Shown here one piece after another: positions 1-11,661 of a stretch of DNA of 64,000 nt. The position numbers and the translations under genes are program-made. A model generated the notes under the pieces. The model saw nothing but the letters and a program-made list of their open reading frames with translations, had not been told where the DNA came from and ran no database searches. Position 1 is the stretch's first letter. Each line of letters opens with the position of its first letter. This stretch comes from Trichinella spiralis (Eukaryota; Nematoda; Enoplea; Trichinellida; Trichinellidae), in assembly GCA_000181795.3 (NCBI GenBank), contig CM012953.1:4706292-4770291 (forward strand), given 5' to 3'.

Positions 1-1019
1 TTTATTCAGAGGAAAAATATTACTTTATACTGACTCAACACGCTTGCAGAAAACATAAATTTTATCTAGAATTTAACTATGAATATTATTTTAAGTAGAA
101 TCAAAAAAATTCAGATAAACGCTATAAATAATATAGTAAATGATAAAATTACTTTCTCAGAAAATAAAATATAGCAATACTAATGACATCGAACAGATGA
201 ACATCATCAAAATTCTTTTCAACAGCACAATAAAAATTAAACATATGATACTGCTCGTAAAAATGGTAGGAAAACAGATGAAATAATTTAAAATACAGTA
301 CTGTGAGATTATATGGCGATACTAAAAATGCAAATTAATAGCGCATTCCTGTTCATCTGAAAAACAGATTTTCTTCAGTACAGCATGAGTTGATTTGGAG
401 GAAGATGTCAACTTTATGCTCAACAGTTGTTTTGAAAATTGTAAAATTATTGTTTGTGAGTTTTCAAAAAACGAATTCTAATAGTATTTTAAATGCAGCT
501 TGTTCAATAAAACAGAATTGTGCAAACAAGCCCGTGCGAAAGCTCGATAAACAATACATACTGAAGAAGCTTCACTTTTGTGTTGCTATTTATTACAGTT
601 TTTTATTTCACAGCCAACCTGAATTTGAAAGAAAATATTAACACTCATCTTGTTTGTTTTTAAAAGGCAAGTATTTTAAGCAAATTGAAATGATGCAAAT
701 TCAAAATGATTAATTATTGACTTCTGAAGCTTTTTCAGCTAAATAAATGTTTATGTCTATTTTCATATTTAATAAATTGAGTGTAAATATTGCAATAGGT
801 AATGATTGACGTAGCAATCATGTGGTTCGACGTTCATGCGTACATAAATTTAAGTAAGTAATGATTATTTAATAAAAGTGAAAGTTTTTTAAATGAAATT
901 TCATTGTTACATTTATTTCATCATTAAGCACGCATTGTTTGCAAAATGACTGCAGTAAACAAAGTAATGAATATAAATAGGACCATATGATGGGAGCAGT
1001 AACAAAATTCAGACTGAAA
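1..1019. other. AT-rich non-coding left edge
   Basis: No supported gene. Open frames here (for example 390-641 +) have random-looking composition and no family resemblance. The final 50 bases carry a TATA-like element described separately. Confidence 0.6.
972..980 (+). promoter_or_regulatory. TATA-box candidate of the small secreted-protein gene
   Basis: TATAAATAG lies 40-48 nt upstream of the ATG at 1020. A TATA box about 30 nt before transcription start would leave a short leader of roughly 20 nt. In AT-rich DNA the match alone is weak. Its position directly before a spliced ORF with a signal peptide makes it worth recording. Confidence 0.35.
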
Positions 1020-1716
1020 ATGAAGCTCTTTCTGTGCATACTTGCAATTACTCTTTGTGCGTAAGGATGCCCTTTTTTCATTACTAATCAGTAGCTAACA
1101 TTTCATAATTTTTTCAGCAATAACACATAACATCACAAAATGAGATAAATGAAACACATCGACACATAAATCAAAAAATTACTTCATTATTTAATTATAC
1201 AGAAATATTTCGCTAGGCTAAATATTTTTAGCGCTGCAATTTAGTGAGCTGTACCATATTATTAAACTGAAAATTTTTACACAGAACATTTTCATTTCAT
1301 TAAAAACCATTAATGGAATTTACTGGAAAAATAATAGTAATCTTGCTACATTAATTCTTTTAGTACATCCAGCCTTAAGTTGTTTAAATCCACAAAAGAG
1401 CAAATTAAACGAGCTCCGCTGAAATATAATGAGGTATGACTTTCTTATCATGAAATATCGATGGTTATTGCAATTAAATTATTTATTGAATGACCAAACG
1501 ATAAGGAAAATCATTGTTGTTTAGGGAAAAGCTCAAATCCAAATTCAGGAACTCTGCAATACCGTATGCAGTCAGTACAGTGAAGAATATCTAAATCTTA
1601 AAAAGGAGACGGAACAAGTTGATAATGCTAGAGTCCAAGAAGCCCAGGCACAATTTGTGACATGCCACCTAAAGTGTTCATTGTCGATTAAAGCTCAACT
1701 TAAATCACTACAATGA
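1020..1716 (+). CDS. small secreted twin-CX3C protein, three exons, 100 aa
   Basis: I assemble exons 1020-1060, 1364-1433 and 1525-1716. Exon 1 ends in phase 2 at GC|GTAAGG, exon 2 begins after TTCTTTTAG with the T that completes an alanine codon, and exon 2 to exon 3 joins in phase 0 (GAG|GTATGA, TTGTTTAG|GGA). The product opens with a classic signal peptide (MKLFLCILAITLCA). About 84 charged, helix-prone residues follow, with cysteines only in two CX3C motifs (CNTVC near residue 50 and CHLKC near 85), separated by 31 residues. Such pairs usually staple a helical hairpin through two disulfides. I do not recognise the family. FAM136A and small-TIM proteins also use twin CX3C but lack signal peptides, and the spacing differs. 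The signal peptide, phases and stop codon argue for a real gene; the function is unknown. Confidence 0.6.
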
Positions 1717-4700
1717 TATTCCAGTTATCGATGAAAGTATTTTTATAAAATTGTTTTTTAATAATGAAATGATCATAACTGTGATCGTTCAATTCTAATT
1801 TATAAATTTAATTCGTATTGGAAATCAAATAAATTTGTTTTGTGATCAATTATGCAAATTGTCAACTAAAAAATATATCACTTTATCTAAATGTATAGGT
1901 AATATCAGTAGCTGCTCACAGTTGCACAATGGTACAAATTTTGAAATTTGTGAGACTTTGTATTTTAATGCAACTGTCATATCAAAAAAATTTACCAGTG
2001 AAAGTGTGCTGGATTCAGACTAGCTGGCATGAAATGAAATTTGCTACAAAATTGAGTAACTTCGTGATACTTTACGCAAATGGAATAAAATTAGCAGCTA
2101 CATTTAAGCATATGCATAAGCTGTAAAGAAGGAACGAAAATCAGTTGTCGTATGTACATTGAAACGAGTAGGAAAATTCCATATACCGAAGTAGACAAAT
2201 GAAACTGCACGTTAATAACACCTGAATTTTCTAATGTTTTTGCATGTGCTGAAATTAATTCTACGCTTTTTTGATTCACTATTCCTGGTGTAGTGCATTC
2301 ACTCATTCCCCTATGACGAATGGCTTTTTTTGAGGAATGCTGCAATTTCTTTGACATATACAATGGAAATCAGCGTGTAATAAGAAAACTAAACTTCATT
2401 GTATTTGAGAATCTATTCCAAGCTGTAGATGATGTGATATATTATTTGGTTCACTGATACATATAATGGCGTTGTAGAATAAATGAATGAGATTATAACG
2501 ATGTTAAATAAAGATACATAATATTAACGTGAAATTAGTAGAGTTGTCTCTAAAATTGTTTTAATGATTTGTTAAGCTATTAATACAACGAAAAACATTT
2601 GAAGAAACACGATATGTTTGCATGTTCTTGGATATCGACGCAACTGCTTTTTCAATTTTGTGTTAACTTAATAAATAAAATCATTTATAAATTTAATTAT
2701 GTAATTAAAATCTTTAATGTGTTTTTAGCAACTGGAAAATGTTTTCTAAAAGGAAGTGTTGACCTTGGCATTTTGCATTAAATTCTTTGTGGTAGAGTCT
2801 GAAAGATTTATGTGGCATCTGAAAAACGGAAATGAAGATTTCCAGATTTTCATCGTTTACTTATTACTTTGATTATTGTCCCTTTTAGCTTTTTCGTTAT
2901 TTCAGAGGACATTTAGCATTTTACATTTTTTCGTCACTTATAAAAGTATTCATTTAAATTATTCCTTTATGTGTAAGAATATTCATAATTATTTTTTTAA
3001 TTCATTGTGGTTTATTTCTCCTTCAGTTACATCTGAATCAGTCCGTAATTTTATTTCCTTAATGCTTTAACTTTGCGAATATTTTCTGTTAACGGTTTCT
3101 TCAAAATGTTCTATAACAACTTGCGTTCCTTTCATATTTTTACAGTATCTGTATATATGCATATTTTATTTTGATTGTGTAACGTGCTGTTTTTAATCTT
3201 GAATGAATCTTTAATGAAAATTAAAGTATATATTGCTTTTTAGTTATTAATTTATAAGACAATATAATTTTTTCATTTGAATTATGCGCACGTTCACTAT
3301 TATCTTCTTAACTTTGACATCCTGATTTAAAAATCGATAACAATAAACAGAAACATGCTGATCTACTAAGAAACAGAATTATTTTTTCATTTTGAAGCAT
3401 TGCCCACTTTTAAGTATTTTTAATAACTACATATTTAAAGAAAATACATTTAATTAGTTTCTGTAGTACAGTACAAACGTAATTCGCTAAAACAACTGCT
3501 TTTAATTTTCATGTATAGTTCAATACTTTCCCCAATGCAAGAATAAGTTATCTCTAAGTTGCTGTTAATCTTTCATATAACATTTAATAATAAAAAGAAT
3601 TTAATAATATTCTTTTAGAATCAATAGAACAGACTTTAATTTGTATTTTACTACAATAAAGCTTTTCTCATTGCAGTTAAAAGATTTACGCGCGAAATAA
3701 ATTTTCATTTTATTATATATATTACTGCATTACATATTATCCGTATTAAATCAATGTAAATGAACTGGGCTTCAGTATAACCAATGCGGTTAACACCAGA
3801 GACCAGAGACAAAGCATCATCTCTGTCAGCAGGAACGTAAACACCACCATTGCTATCTTAATTCATTTCTAAAAGTACAAAAATCAGAGAAAGTAATCTA
3901 ATACATAAATAAAATTTACAGATCTAAAATAATCAGACAAAATAAATTTCATCAAATATCAAACGCAAATTACAACATCATGTCATTAGAATTTTGATGT
4001 ACATGTTATGAAAATTATCTTTGAATTACCTTTGAATGGAATCATGTTTTCTGCTATCGATCACTAAAACAATAATCATTAGAAAAAGAAATTTTTATAG
4101 CATATATTATATGACAGGAAAAACTATCAGAGTAAAAAAAATCATAAGTTATTCAGTGAGGGCAAGTATTATCATCATATGCATATTTTACATGAAGACA
4201 TATTGCAAAAGAAAACGTAAAATAATCTACTTTAAAAGATACCATTTATGTTACGTCACAGATTTCAAGATCTTCTTTCAGTAGTTTATGTTTCCTCATA
4301 CTTTATAGCATTCTGAAATTCAATATAAATCACGATAAACATCACAATTACAACAAAATAATTTACTTAAACATTAAGATGGCACATTCTTCCAACAGTT
4401 TGGAATGTTACATAAAAATTTATGCTCCATAAAGTAGAAAGTAAGCTTTAGAAAAACAATCAGGTAACAGGAAATGACAGTAACAACAATTTCACCAAAT
4501 ACACATAAGACAAAAGGAATATTATTACAGTCTCTCTTGTTACAGTATATAACATAATGCATGTAACACAATACATGTATAGAATACGTTCGTAGCAATT
4601 CAAAAAACATTGTTTACGATATAACAAATTCTTCATGTGCATTATACATTTTTATGCATTACTGGGTTTAAATAAATCAAATATTAACAGATTATAACGG
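1717..4700. other. gene-poor AT-rich region
   Basis: No confident gene. It contains numerous short ATG frames with skewed, low-complexity translations. The only coding-like stretch is a minus-strand frame at 3705-3857, listed separately. A 29-bp segment at 3723-3751 recurs at 4931-4959. Confidence 0.5.
3705..3857 (-). CDS. possible coding exon, unassigned
   Basis: This minus-strand frame of 50 codons reads with protein-like composition at its start (DSNGGVYVPADRDDAL, then SLVSGVNRIGYTEAQF) before becoming AT-rich and hydrophobic towards its stop. A candidate acceptor (ATTAAG) lies immediately upstream and a candidate donor (CTCTG|GTGTTAAC) lies inside. I found no partner exons and recognise no family. 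It could be one exon of a small gene, a relic, or chance in a locally GC-richer patch. Confidence 0.22.
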   Translation of the reverse strand, partial: DSNGGVYVPADRDDALSLVSGVNRIGYTEAQFIYIDLIRIICNAVIYIIK

Positions 4701-4741
4701 GTTTTTTCCAAATCAATACAATTTTTCTATTGTCATTTCTT

Positions 4742-4823
4742 ATTGGTTTTAACAATCGGCTTCTCATTGGATGTTTATCGCGTAGTTAGATTGGTTTTTA
4801 TAATCTAAGCGTTCACTGATTGG
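4742..4823. promoter_or_regulatory. array of four ATTGG (inverted CCAAT) boxes
   Basis: ATTGG occurs at 4742-4746, 4766-4770, 4790-4794 and 4819-4823, so the spacings are 24, 24 and 29 nt, in otherwise AT-rich sequence. Arrays of CCAAT boxes at two to three helical turns are typical of NF-Y-bound promoters in animals. There is no assigned gene within 800 bp on either side, so the promoted transcript, if any, is unidentified. This is inference from motif spacing only. Confidence 0.35.
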
Positions 4824-5419
4824 AACTTCTTTGCTTTGATTAGCTGCTATATCTTTAATTTCATTAGTCCACATATTTTTATTTACAATTACTAATAATT
4901 TTAGTACTAGTGACGATTATATGACTTTAATACTGCATCACATATTATCCATATTAAATAATACATGGTGGCATAACATTTGTTGTGAAAATTTTTATTA
5001 TTCCAAAATTTTATTGAGCATACTTTTATCAAAATTTATGAAGTTTTATCATTCATAGAAATTTTGGTTTTATAATATATTTGTGGTGAAGTTTATACTT
5101 TTTAGTGATCAGTATTTTTAAAAGCAATTTTTTATTATTCTATGTTTTATTGTATCAGAACGAAGTTACATGGAATTTGACAGTAATAACAGAAAAAAAC
5201 AAAAAATAGGAAGTAAAACAGTGATTTTTATTTTTCAGTGTTCAGCAATAATAATAATAATAAACACATATCATTGAACGATATTAGAAATGTGAAAACG
5301 ATAAAAAAGAGAAAAAGGAAATGATACAGTACAATAAAATAAAATAAAATACAAATATAATACAAGCCACCACTTGGAAGGCCGCATTAAATCTGCTCCG
5401 ACGTTATGTACATCAAAGC

Positions 5420-5638
5420 TTAAGGAAACTGTTCCAGTGTGCGTCCAACGCTGGTGTATTTACCCCTATATTGCGCGACCCGTTCTTGCTTTTCAGCATA
5501 AACGCTGTTTGCGCGTCTTAACTCACAAACAGTAGCGTTTATTTGGCAATTACTGTAGCAATGAAATAATACTTCATTTTCAATTGTTCTTACTCTTACT
5601 GTAGTAAATCCGGTTTTAATATTATTGTATATTTTTGC
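5420..5638 (-). CDS. possible C-terminal exon or spurious frame beside the V-ATPase promoter
   Basis: A 72-codon frame without an ATG runs to a TAA at 5420-5422. Its last 34 codons are distinctly protein-like (ELRRANSVYAEKQERV, then AQYRGKYTSVGRTLEQF). The 5' part is weaker and holds two candidate acceptors (GCTACAG, TTGTGAG). Any upstream exons would have to lie inside the V-ATPase gene on the opposite strand. The stretch is also CpG-rich and may simply be V-ATPase promoter or leader DNA. No family recognised. Confidence 0.22.
   Translation of the reverse strand, partial: AKIYNNIKTGFTTVRVRTIENEVLFHCYSNCQINATVCELRRANSVYAEKQERVAQYRGKYTSVGRTLEQFP
5499..5541. repeat. imperfect inverted repeat upstream of V-ATPase
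   Basis: Left arm 5499-5511 (TAAACGCTGTTTG) is the reverse complement of right arm 5526-5541 (CAAACAGTAGCGTTTA) apart from a 3-nt bulge, around a 14-nt loop. It lies about 150 bp before the V-ATPase start codon. It might be a cruciform or a paired binding site; no role can be assigned. Confidence 0.45.
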
Positions 5639-5688
5639 TTACTTTTCCGTTAGTGAAGTTCTCAGATTGGTAAAACAGTGGCAAAACC

Positions 5689-8600
5689 ATGGGTTCTTTG
5701 TTCAGAAGCGAGGAAATGTGCCGTTGTCAACTCTTTTTGCAAACTGAAGCTTCGTATGCTTGTGTATCTGAACTTGGCGAGCTTGGTCTTGTTCAATTTC
5801 GAGATGTATTTCTTCTATTTCAACTGTTAATGTTTCTTTTGAAAGTTTGCTGCTTGTAGTTGAATCCTGATGTGACTGCTTTCCAGCGAAAATTTGTCAA
5901 TGAAATTAGAAGATGCGACGAAATGGAAAGAAAACTTCGTAAGTAGATTTTATGTAATGCAATTGATAATTATAAACCAGTCGTTGTAGGATTTTTGGAA
6001 AAAGAAATTAAAAAAGATCGAATTCCAATTTTGGATACTAGTGAAAATCCCGATGCACCATTGGCTAGAGAAATGATTGATCTTGAGGTTTTATAAACTG
6101 TGAGACTTTTTCGTATATTTTCTGACCTGCCTGTATTAAAGGCGACTTTTGAAAAACTTGATAATGAACTTCGCGAAGTGAACATGAATGAAGAAATGTT
6201 GAAGAAGAATTTTCTTGAATTAACCGAACTGAAGCATATTTTACGCAAAACTCAAGCATTTTTTGATGAAGTAAGTCCATTAATATTTTATATGGACGAA
6301 AAATTTTTAATTTATTTTTATTTTTATACGTTAAATAATCTTTGTTGAGAGAGAACAAGAATTCATTATAGAATTATAATGTGAAAATTGCGGGTTGGTT
6401 GTATTCAGTATTGCTATTGATTATTGGGTTGTCATATTGCACTATGTAGCACTGCGTTTCTAGTTTGAAGCTATTAAAATCAATAACACGCTGTTTACAT
6501 GCGACTAGTATAGTTGTTTTGTAACCTGGTTCTGAACTGTTTTCATAACAGATAATGAATTAAGCGGAAATGCAATGATTTTGTTACAAAGAAGTTTTCT
6601 TTATTTATAAGAATTCAAAATTTAACCATCGAATGGACAGTATGATTTTCCCCAACTGTGGCTCCGCCTATTTTTTACCAGTTTGATGAAATTGGCTTTA
6701 GAGCTCAACGTCTTATTTAAACTGTTATTGGTTAACCTTTTTCCCCTTAATATTGGCCAGTTTTCCGTTTTATATTAATTTTAAAATGAAATGCATTTTG
6801 TATTCTAAATGAAAAAATCCAGTAATAATTCATAATAATTATACATTTTATAATATAATATGCTCATTGATAAGCTTAATGTTTATTTTCATAGTTAAAT
6901 TTAATAATTGTTTACTTATTGTATTACAGTTGTTGTGAGTATCTCAATGCAGAATGCAAATCTTTGTTGATAATCATGAGCAGAGGCAGTGGTGCAATAA
7001 AGTCAAGTTATTTACAGCTTCATATCAATCAGTTAGTACTGCTAATGAAAATTATTTTCAAAATTGCGCAGGCAGGTGATTTGTTGATCAGAGGTAAGAA
7101 GGCTTTAAGCTTTTTGAACTGCTGCATAGCTGTTGCTGTTTTTCAAATGCCACCACGGTTGTCAATGAAAATAAATTGCTTTATTTTTAGCTATGACTAT
7201 TTTCAATGAATTGAAACTGAAATATATACTAATACTCCGAGTAATGCTCATGATGCGTTCCTGAAAACAAATCGAAATGGCTAACCGCTAAACGGGTCAT
7301 TATAGCATATGTTTGTACTAAATCGGTTTTAATGAAAGTCAGAATACATACAACAAAAATCTGTTCGAAATTTTTATAAAAATATTTACACACTTTATTG
7401 ATCATAATTATGATTGTGATGGCTGGCCATTGGTTCCAATATAAATAAGTGATAGGTTTAAAATGCGATTTACAATTATAACCAATATAAACAACAACAG
7501 TGGAGTAACGAATAAAATTCGAATGCGAAAAATGGGCGGAGTACGGTTGGAGCAAACGAGACTAAATGCTCAAATACGCATGATTAATCAAATGCATTTC
7601 AAGTACCCGAATAAGTATTCTTAAAGTACCAATTTTAATGCTTAATAATTGATGAAAAAAAATTTTCATTTGCAAAGCATGTTTTATTGTGAAATCCGAA
7701 CAACAATGATAAATGAATTATTTAACGTTGAAATTTTGCTCAGGTTCCTGAACCAAGTGATTTTTTGAGCGACGAACGTGAGACACTTTTGTCTCAGGAA
7801 GATCATTTAAAAACTTCTGTTCTAAAAGTTGGGTAAGGGGATAATAAACGTGTTCATGTGTGTTGTACGTTGCGTTGCTTGTTTTTTTTTGGCTGTTGTA
7901 CTTTTTTGCTACTGCTCGTCATGCACACGATTATTGTCAAAAAATTTTTTAATGGAAGTTGCATCATTTTCAAATTATGATTTTTTTGTCGTTTCAGTTA
8001 TGGAAAAATACAGTCGAGAGGCTACAGAATTTATAAATTAGCTTGATGTATAATAAGAGTTATTTTAATAATATTGTTCATTCAAGCAGAGTATAAATAT
8101 TTACTTTTAAAGGCACACATTGTAGGCAGTATATTTTTCTTTTTTATGAGGAAGACATTTGTGTTTTGGATAATTTTGTGATATAAAAGTTTGCTTGTTT
8201 TTGCATGATTTGATATGTTGATGTCGAGCATGCTGATGATGATGTGTTGTTGTGCAGCAAGAAAATATCCAAGCCATGCAATCGTTGCATGCAAACGATG
8301 GCAGCCTTGGTCAGGTGAACCCCGCGCTGGAATACGACGGGGAATTAATTGTTACTGGTGATCACAAAGAGTCGTTTGGTGGTAAATTGAATTTAGAGTA
8401 TGTGTCGTTTGTGCGTTGTGAATTTCTTTCTTTTTTTTGTTGTTTTGTCTTCTTTTGCTAAATTTTGTTAACATATCTGTATCCAAATGAAATGTGCATA
8501 ATTTTCAGCTTTGTTGTGGGAGTAATACTGCGCGAGCGTATACCAGCATTTGAAAGGCTTCTTTGGCGTGCTTGCCGAGGCAATGTATTTTTGAAACAGG

Positions 8601-11600
8601 CAGAAATAACTGAATCACTCGAAGATCCAGCTACTGTATGACATTATTGAAAAGCATGTTTCTTTTTTCAAACTGTTGCATTCGTGGTGTATTTGATTTA
8701 TTATCAGGGCGATCTTGTGCAAAAATCGGTTATATTGATATTTTTCCAAGGTGAACAATTGAAAAGTCGAGTGAAAAAGATATGCGAAGGGTAAGGGCTA
8801 GATTTTTGTTTTGTCTGTTTTTAAATTTGAATTTGTATAATTCATTTCAGTTTTCGGGCAACGCTTTATCCATGTCCAGAAACGCCTCAAGAACGTCGAG
8901 AGATGGCGATTGGAGTTATGACTCGAATTGAAGATTTGAAAACTGTATAAATATGAAAACATTTAAAACATACGATTATTAAATATTTCATATGCAGTAT
9001 TGTTTTTTTAATAAATTAGGTTCTCGGACAAACGCAAGACCATCGTCATCGGGTGCTTGTAGCGGCGGCGAAAAATATTCGCATCTGGTTTACCAAAGTT
9101 CGAAAGATCAAATCCATATACCACACGTTGAATTTGTTCAACTTGGACGTGACGCAGAAATGTTTGATTGCCGAATGCTGGTGTCCAGTGGCGGATTTGG
9201 ATAAAATTCAGCTGGCGCTTAAAAGAGGCACTGTATGTGGAGATGCGAATTATGATTTAATTTCGTTTTATCCTTTGTTAGTTTCATATTTACTCATTTT
9301 ATCAGGAAGAAAGTGGCAGCTCAGTTCCGTCTATTTTAAATCGCATGTATACCACTGAAGCTCCGCCGACTTACAATCGAACCAACAAATTCACAGCAGG
9401 CTTTCAGAATATTGTTGACGCATACGGAGTGGCCAGTTATCGTGAAGTTAATCCAGGTATACATATATATATATTTCATATTTTTGTCAGATTTATGAAG
9501 TTATATTCATTTGGTATGTAGATATTGATTGTATTTCCATTTTTCAGCTTTGTACACCATTATCACATTTCCATTTTTATTTGCGATCATGTTTGGCGAT
9601 TTTGGTCATGGCTTGATTATGTTTCTTTTTGCGTTGTTCTTAATTGTAAAAGAAAAGCAACTGATTGCCAGAAAAATTCGCGACGAGGTATACGTTATCA
9701 AGTGATCGTCTCTTGTCTCATTGATTATATATTATGTTAATTTGTATTGTTTTCAGGTTTTCAACATCTTTTTTGGTGGTCGTTACATAATATTCTTGAT
9801 GGGCTTGTTTTCCATGTACACTGGAATTGTCTACAACGAAGTTTATGCCAAATCGGTCAACATATTTGGATCTTCTTGGGTGATTCCTCCAGAAGTGGAG
9901 TATGATAGAATTCTTTAAACTGCCTCTTTACTTTTATAGTCGGTTGTGCGTGTGGGTTATTTTTTCTTAATTTTAGCGATAACGTACTGGCAAATATGGA
10001 AAAAATTCAACTGAATCCAAATACATCTTTTCTTGGTCACGCCTATGCGTACGGGATTGATCCGGTAAACAGCAAGGTTACATTAATATATGGAATATAA
10101 AAAGCAGAATATTTTCTTTATTTTCAGGCATGGAATATTGCCGTGAACAAATTGAATTTTTTGAATTCATTTAAAATGAAAATGTCTGTAATAATTGGAG
10201 TTTTCCAAATGATTTTTGGAGTGGTGTTGAGTCTTTTCAATTATCGGTACGTGTAATCGATGAATTGTTTAGTTAGTTTGTTTGTAATGGGTGCTGTTTT
10301 CAGATTTTTCAACCGAAAGCTTGACATTTATACCATGTTCATTCCGCAGATGTTGTTCATGTGTTGCATATTTTTGTATTTGTGCATGCTGATCATTTAC
10401 AAGTGGACTGCGTTTTCTGCCGCCCCGGCCGACATGGCTGTCGGTCATTATCCAGGCTCTCATTGTGCACCGTCGCTTCTGATTGGTCTTATTTTCATGT
10501 TCATGTTCCAACAACGCAATTACGGCTTTGCTGATTCCAAATGTGTCACCAACGCTTTTTACCCTGGACAGGTGAATTTTAATTTTTATTCAATACAATA
10601 TACAATCTATGATGCTATGAGATATTATTTGTTTTTCAGGTTGGCTTTGAACAATTTTTAGTTGTTGTTGCTGTATTGTGTGCACCGACGATGCTTTTTG
10701 TAAAACCATATCTGATTTACCGCGAGCGTAAGAATCGATTGAATGATGGGCACATAGTATGTTCTTCTTTTAATTATTTTTTTAATACATATTCTAATAG
10801 TAATTAATAATTATTGTTTACTGTGAAACAAAAGGTTCACTTGTAAATTGTATGATTTTTATCATAACTGTATTCACTGAAGAGAATAGATACTGTTATT
10901 TTTGTTATACATTTGTCTGTTATATAGGCTATACATGCTGATATGAATTCTGATGATGCAGAAGCGGTTCAAATCAAGCAAAAAGCTTCTTCTTCTACAT
11001 CTGCTGGAGCTCATGATGAACACGATGATGTGAGTTATTTTGTGAAATGATTTTTTTCTCTCTCAGCATTAAAATTTGCTTTAATTCTGATTTGATTTGA
11101 ACAACAACAACTATTTCAGATGAATATTGGTGAAATTTTTATTATCCAAGCAATTCACACTATCGAATTTTGTTTGGGCTGCATATCGCACACGGCTTCT
11201 TATTTGCGACTCTGGGCATTGTCTTTAGCTCATGCTCGTAATGAATGCGCAATAATAATAATAATAATAATAATAATTTATGCAAGTTCATGAATCATCT
11301 ATTTCTGTTTCATTGAAATTTATTTCAGAACTTTCCGAAGTGTTGTGGTCAATGGTGTTGAGAATTGCTTTCGGATTTCAAGGCTACGCCGGCGCTATAG
11401 CCGTATATCTGATCGTTTGGGCATTTGGAATGTTGACAATTTGTATTCTGGTACTGATGGAAGGCTTGTCGGCATTTTTGCACGCGCTTCGACTTCACTG
11501 GTCAGTTGTTTTCTCTTTTGAGTGAAATTCACTGTTGTACTTTATTATTTTTATGCAGGGTTGAATTTCAAAGCAAATTTTACACCGGCTCTGGCTATTT

Positions 11601-11661
11601 ATTTACACCGTTTTCATTTGATGTCATTTTGGAGCAGGCGAGAATTGAAGACGGCGACTGA
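5689..11661 (+). CDS. ATP6V0A: V-type H+-ATPase V0 subunit a
   Basis: This is the large membrane subunit of the proton pump that acidifies endosomes and lysosomes; it forms the proton half-channels beside the c-ring. I place 21 exons: 5689-5805, 5860-5938, 5990-6087, 6142-6270, 7744-7827, 8258-8397, 8509-8635, 8708-8790, 8851-8944, 9020-9232, 9306-9456, 9548-9687, 9757-9899, 9977-10064, 10128-10246, 10304-10571, 10640-10756, 10928-11029, 11120-11237, 11329-11500 and 11559-11661. They total 894 codons with consistent phases. Family signatures are present: the cytosolic start [10 protein letters not shown] and [32 protein letters not shown], and the membrane segment [18 protein letters not shown], which contains the arginine essential for proton transfer. 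Exon 5 needs an unusual donor (AAA|GTTGGG) to keep frame, although a stronger GG|GTAAGG site lies 5 nt downstream. The paralogue cannot be assigned. Confidence 0.95.
11251..11277 (+). repeat. (AAT)n microsatellite in V-ATPase intron
   Basis: About nine AAT units in the intron between exons 19 and 20. Similar AAT tracts occur at 17574-17602, around 19427-19443 and at 21428-21452 in GCN1 introns, so AAT is a favoured simple repeat in this genome. Confidence 0.9.

Noticed and set aside
2091-2363. 90-codon minus-strand frame (starts at a codon before MSKKLQHSSKKAIRH)
   Set aside because: The first 50 residues look mildly protein-like, but the remainder is AT-driven and hydrophobic, and no partner exon or domain is evident.
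4374-4642. Two minus-strand frames of 60-78 codons
   Set aside because: AT-rich hydrophobic translations with no motif or splice context.
7829-8041. 70-codon frame [15 protein letters not shown]... in the V-ATPase gene
   Set aside because: Lies in the intron after exon 5; hydrophobic, T-rich intronic translation.
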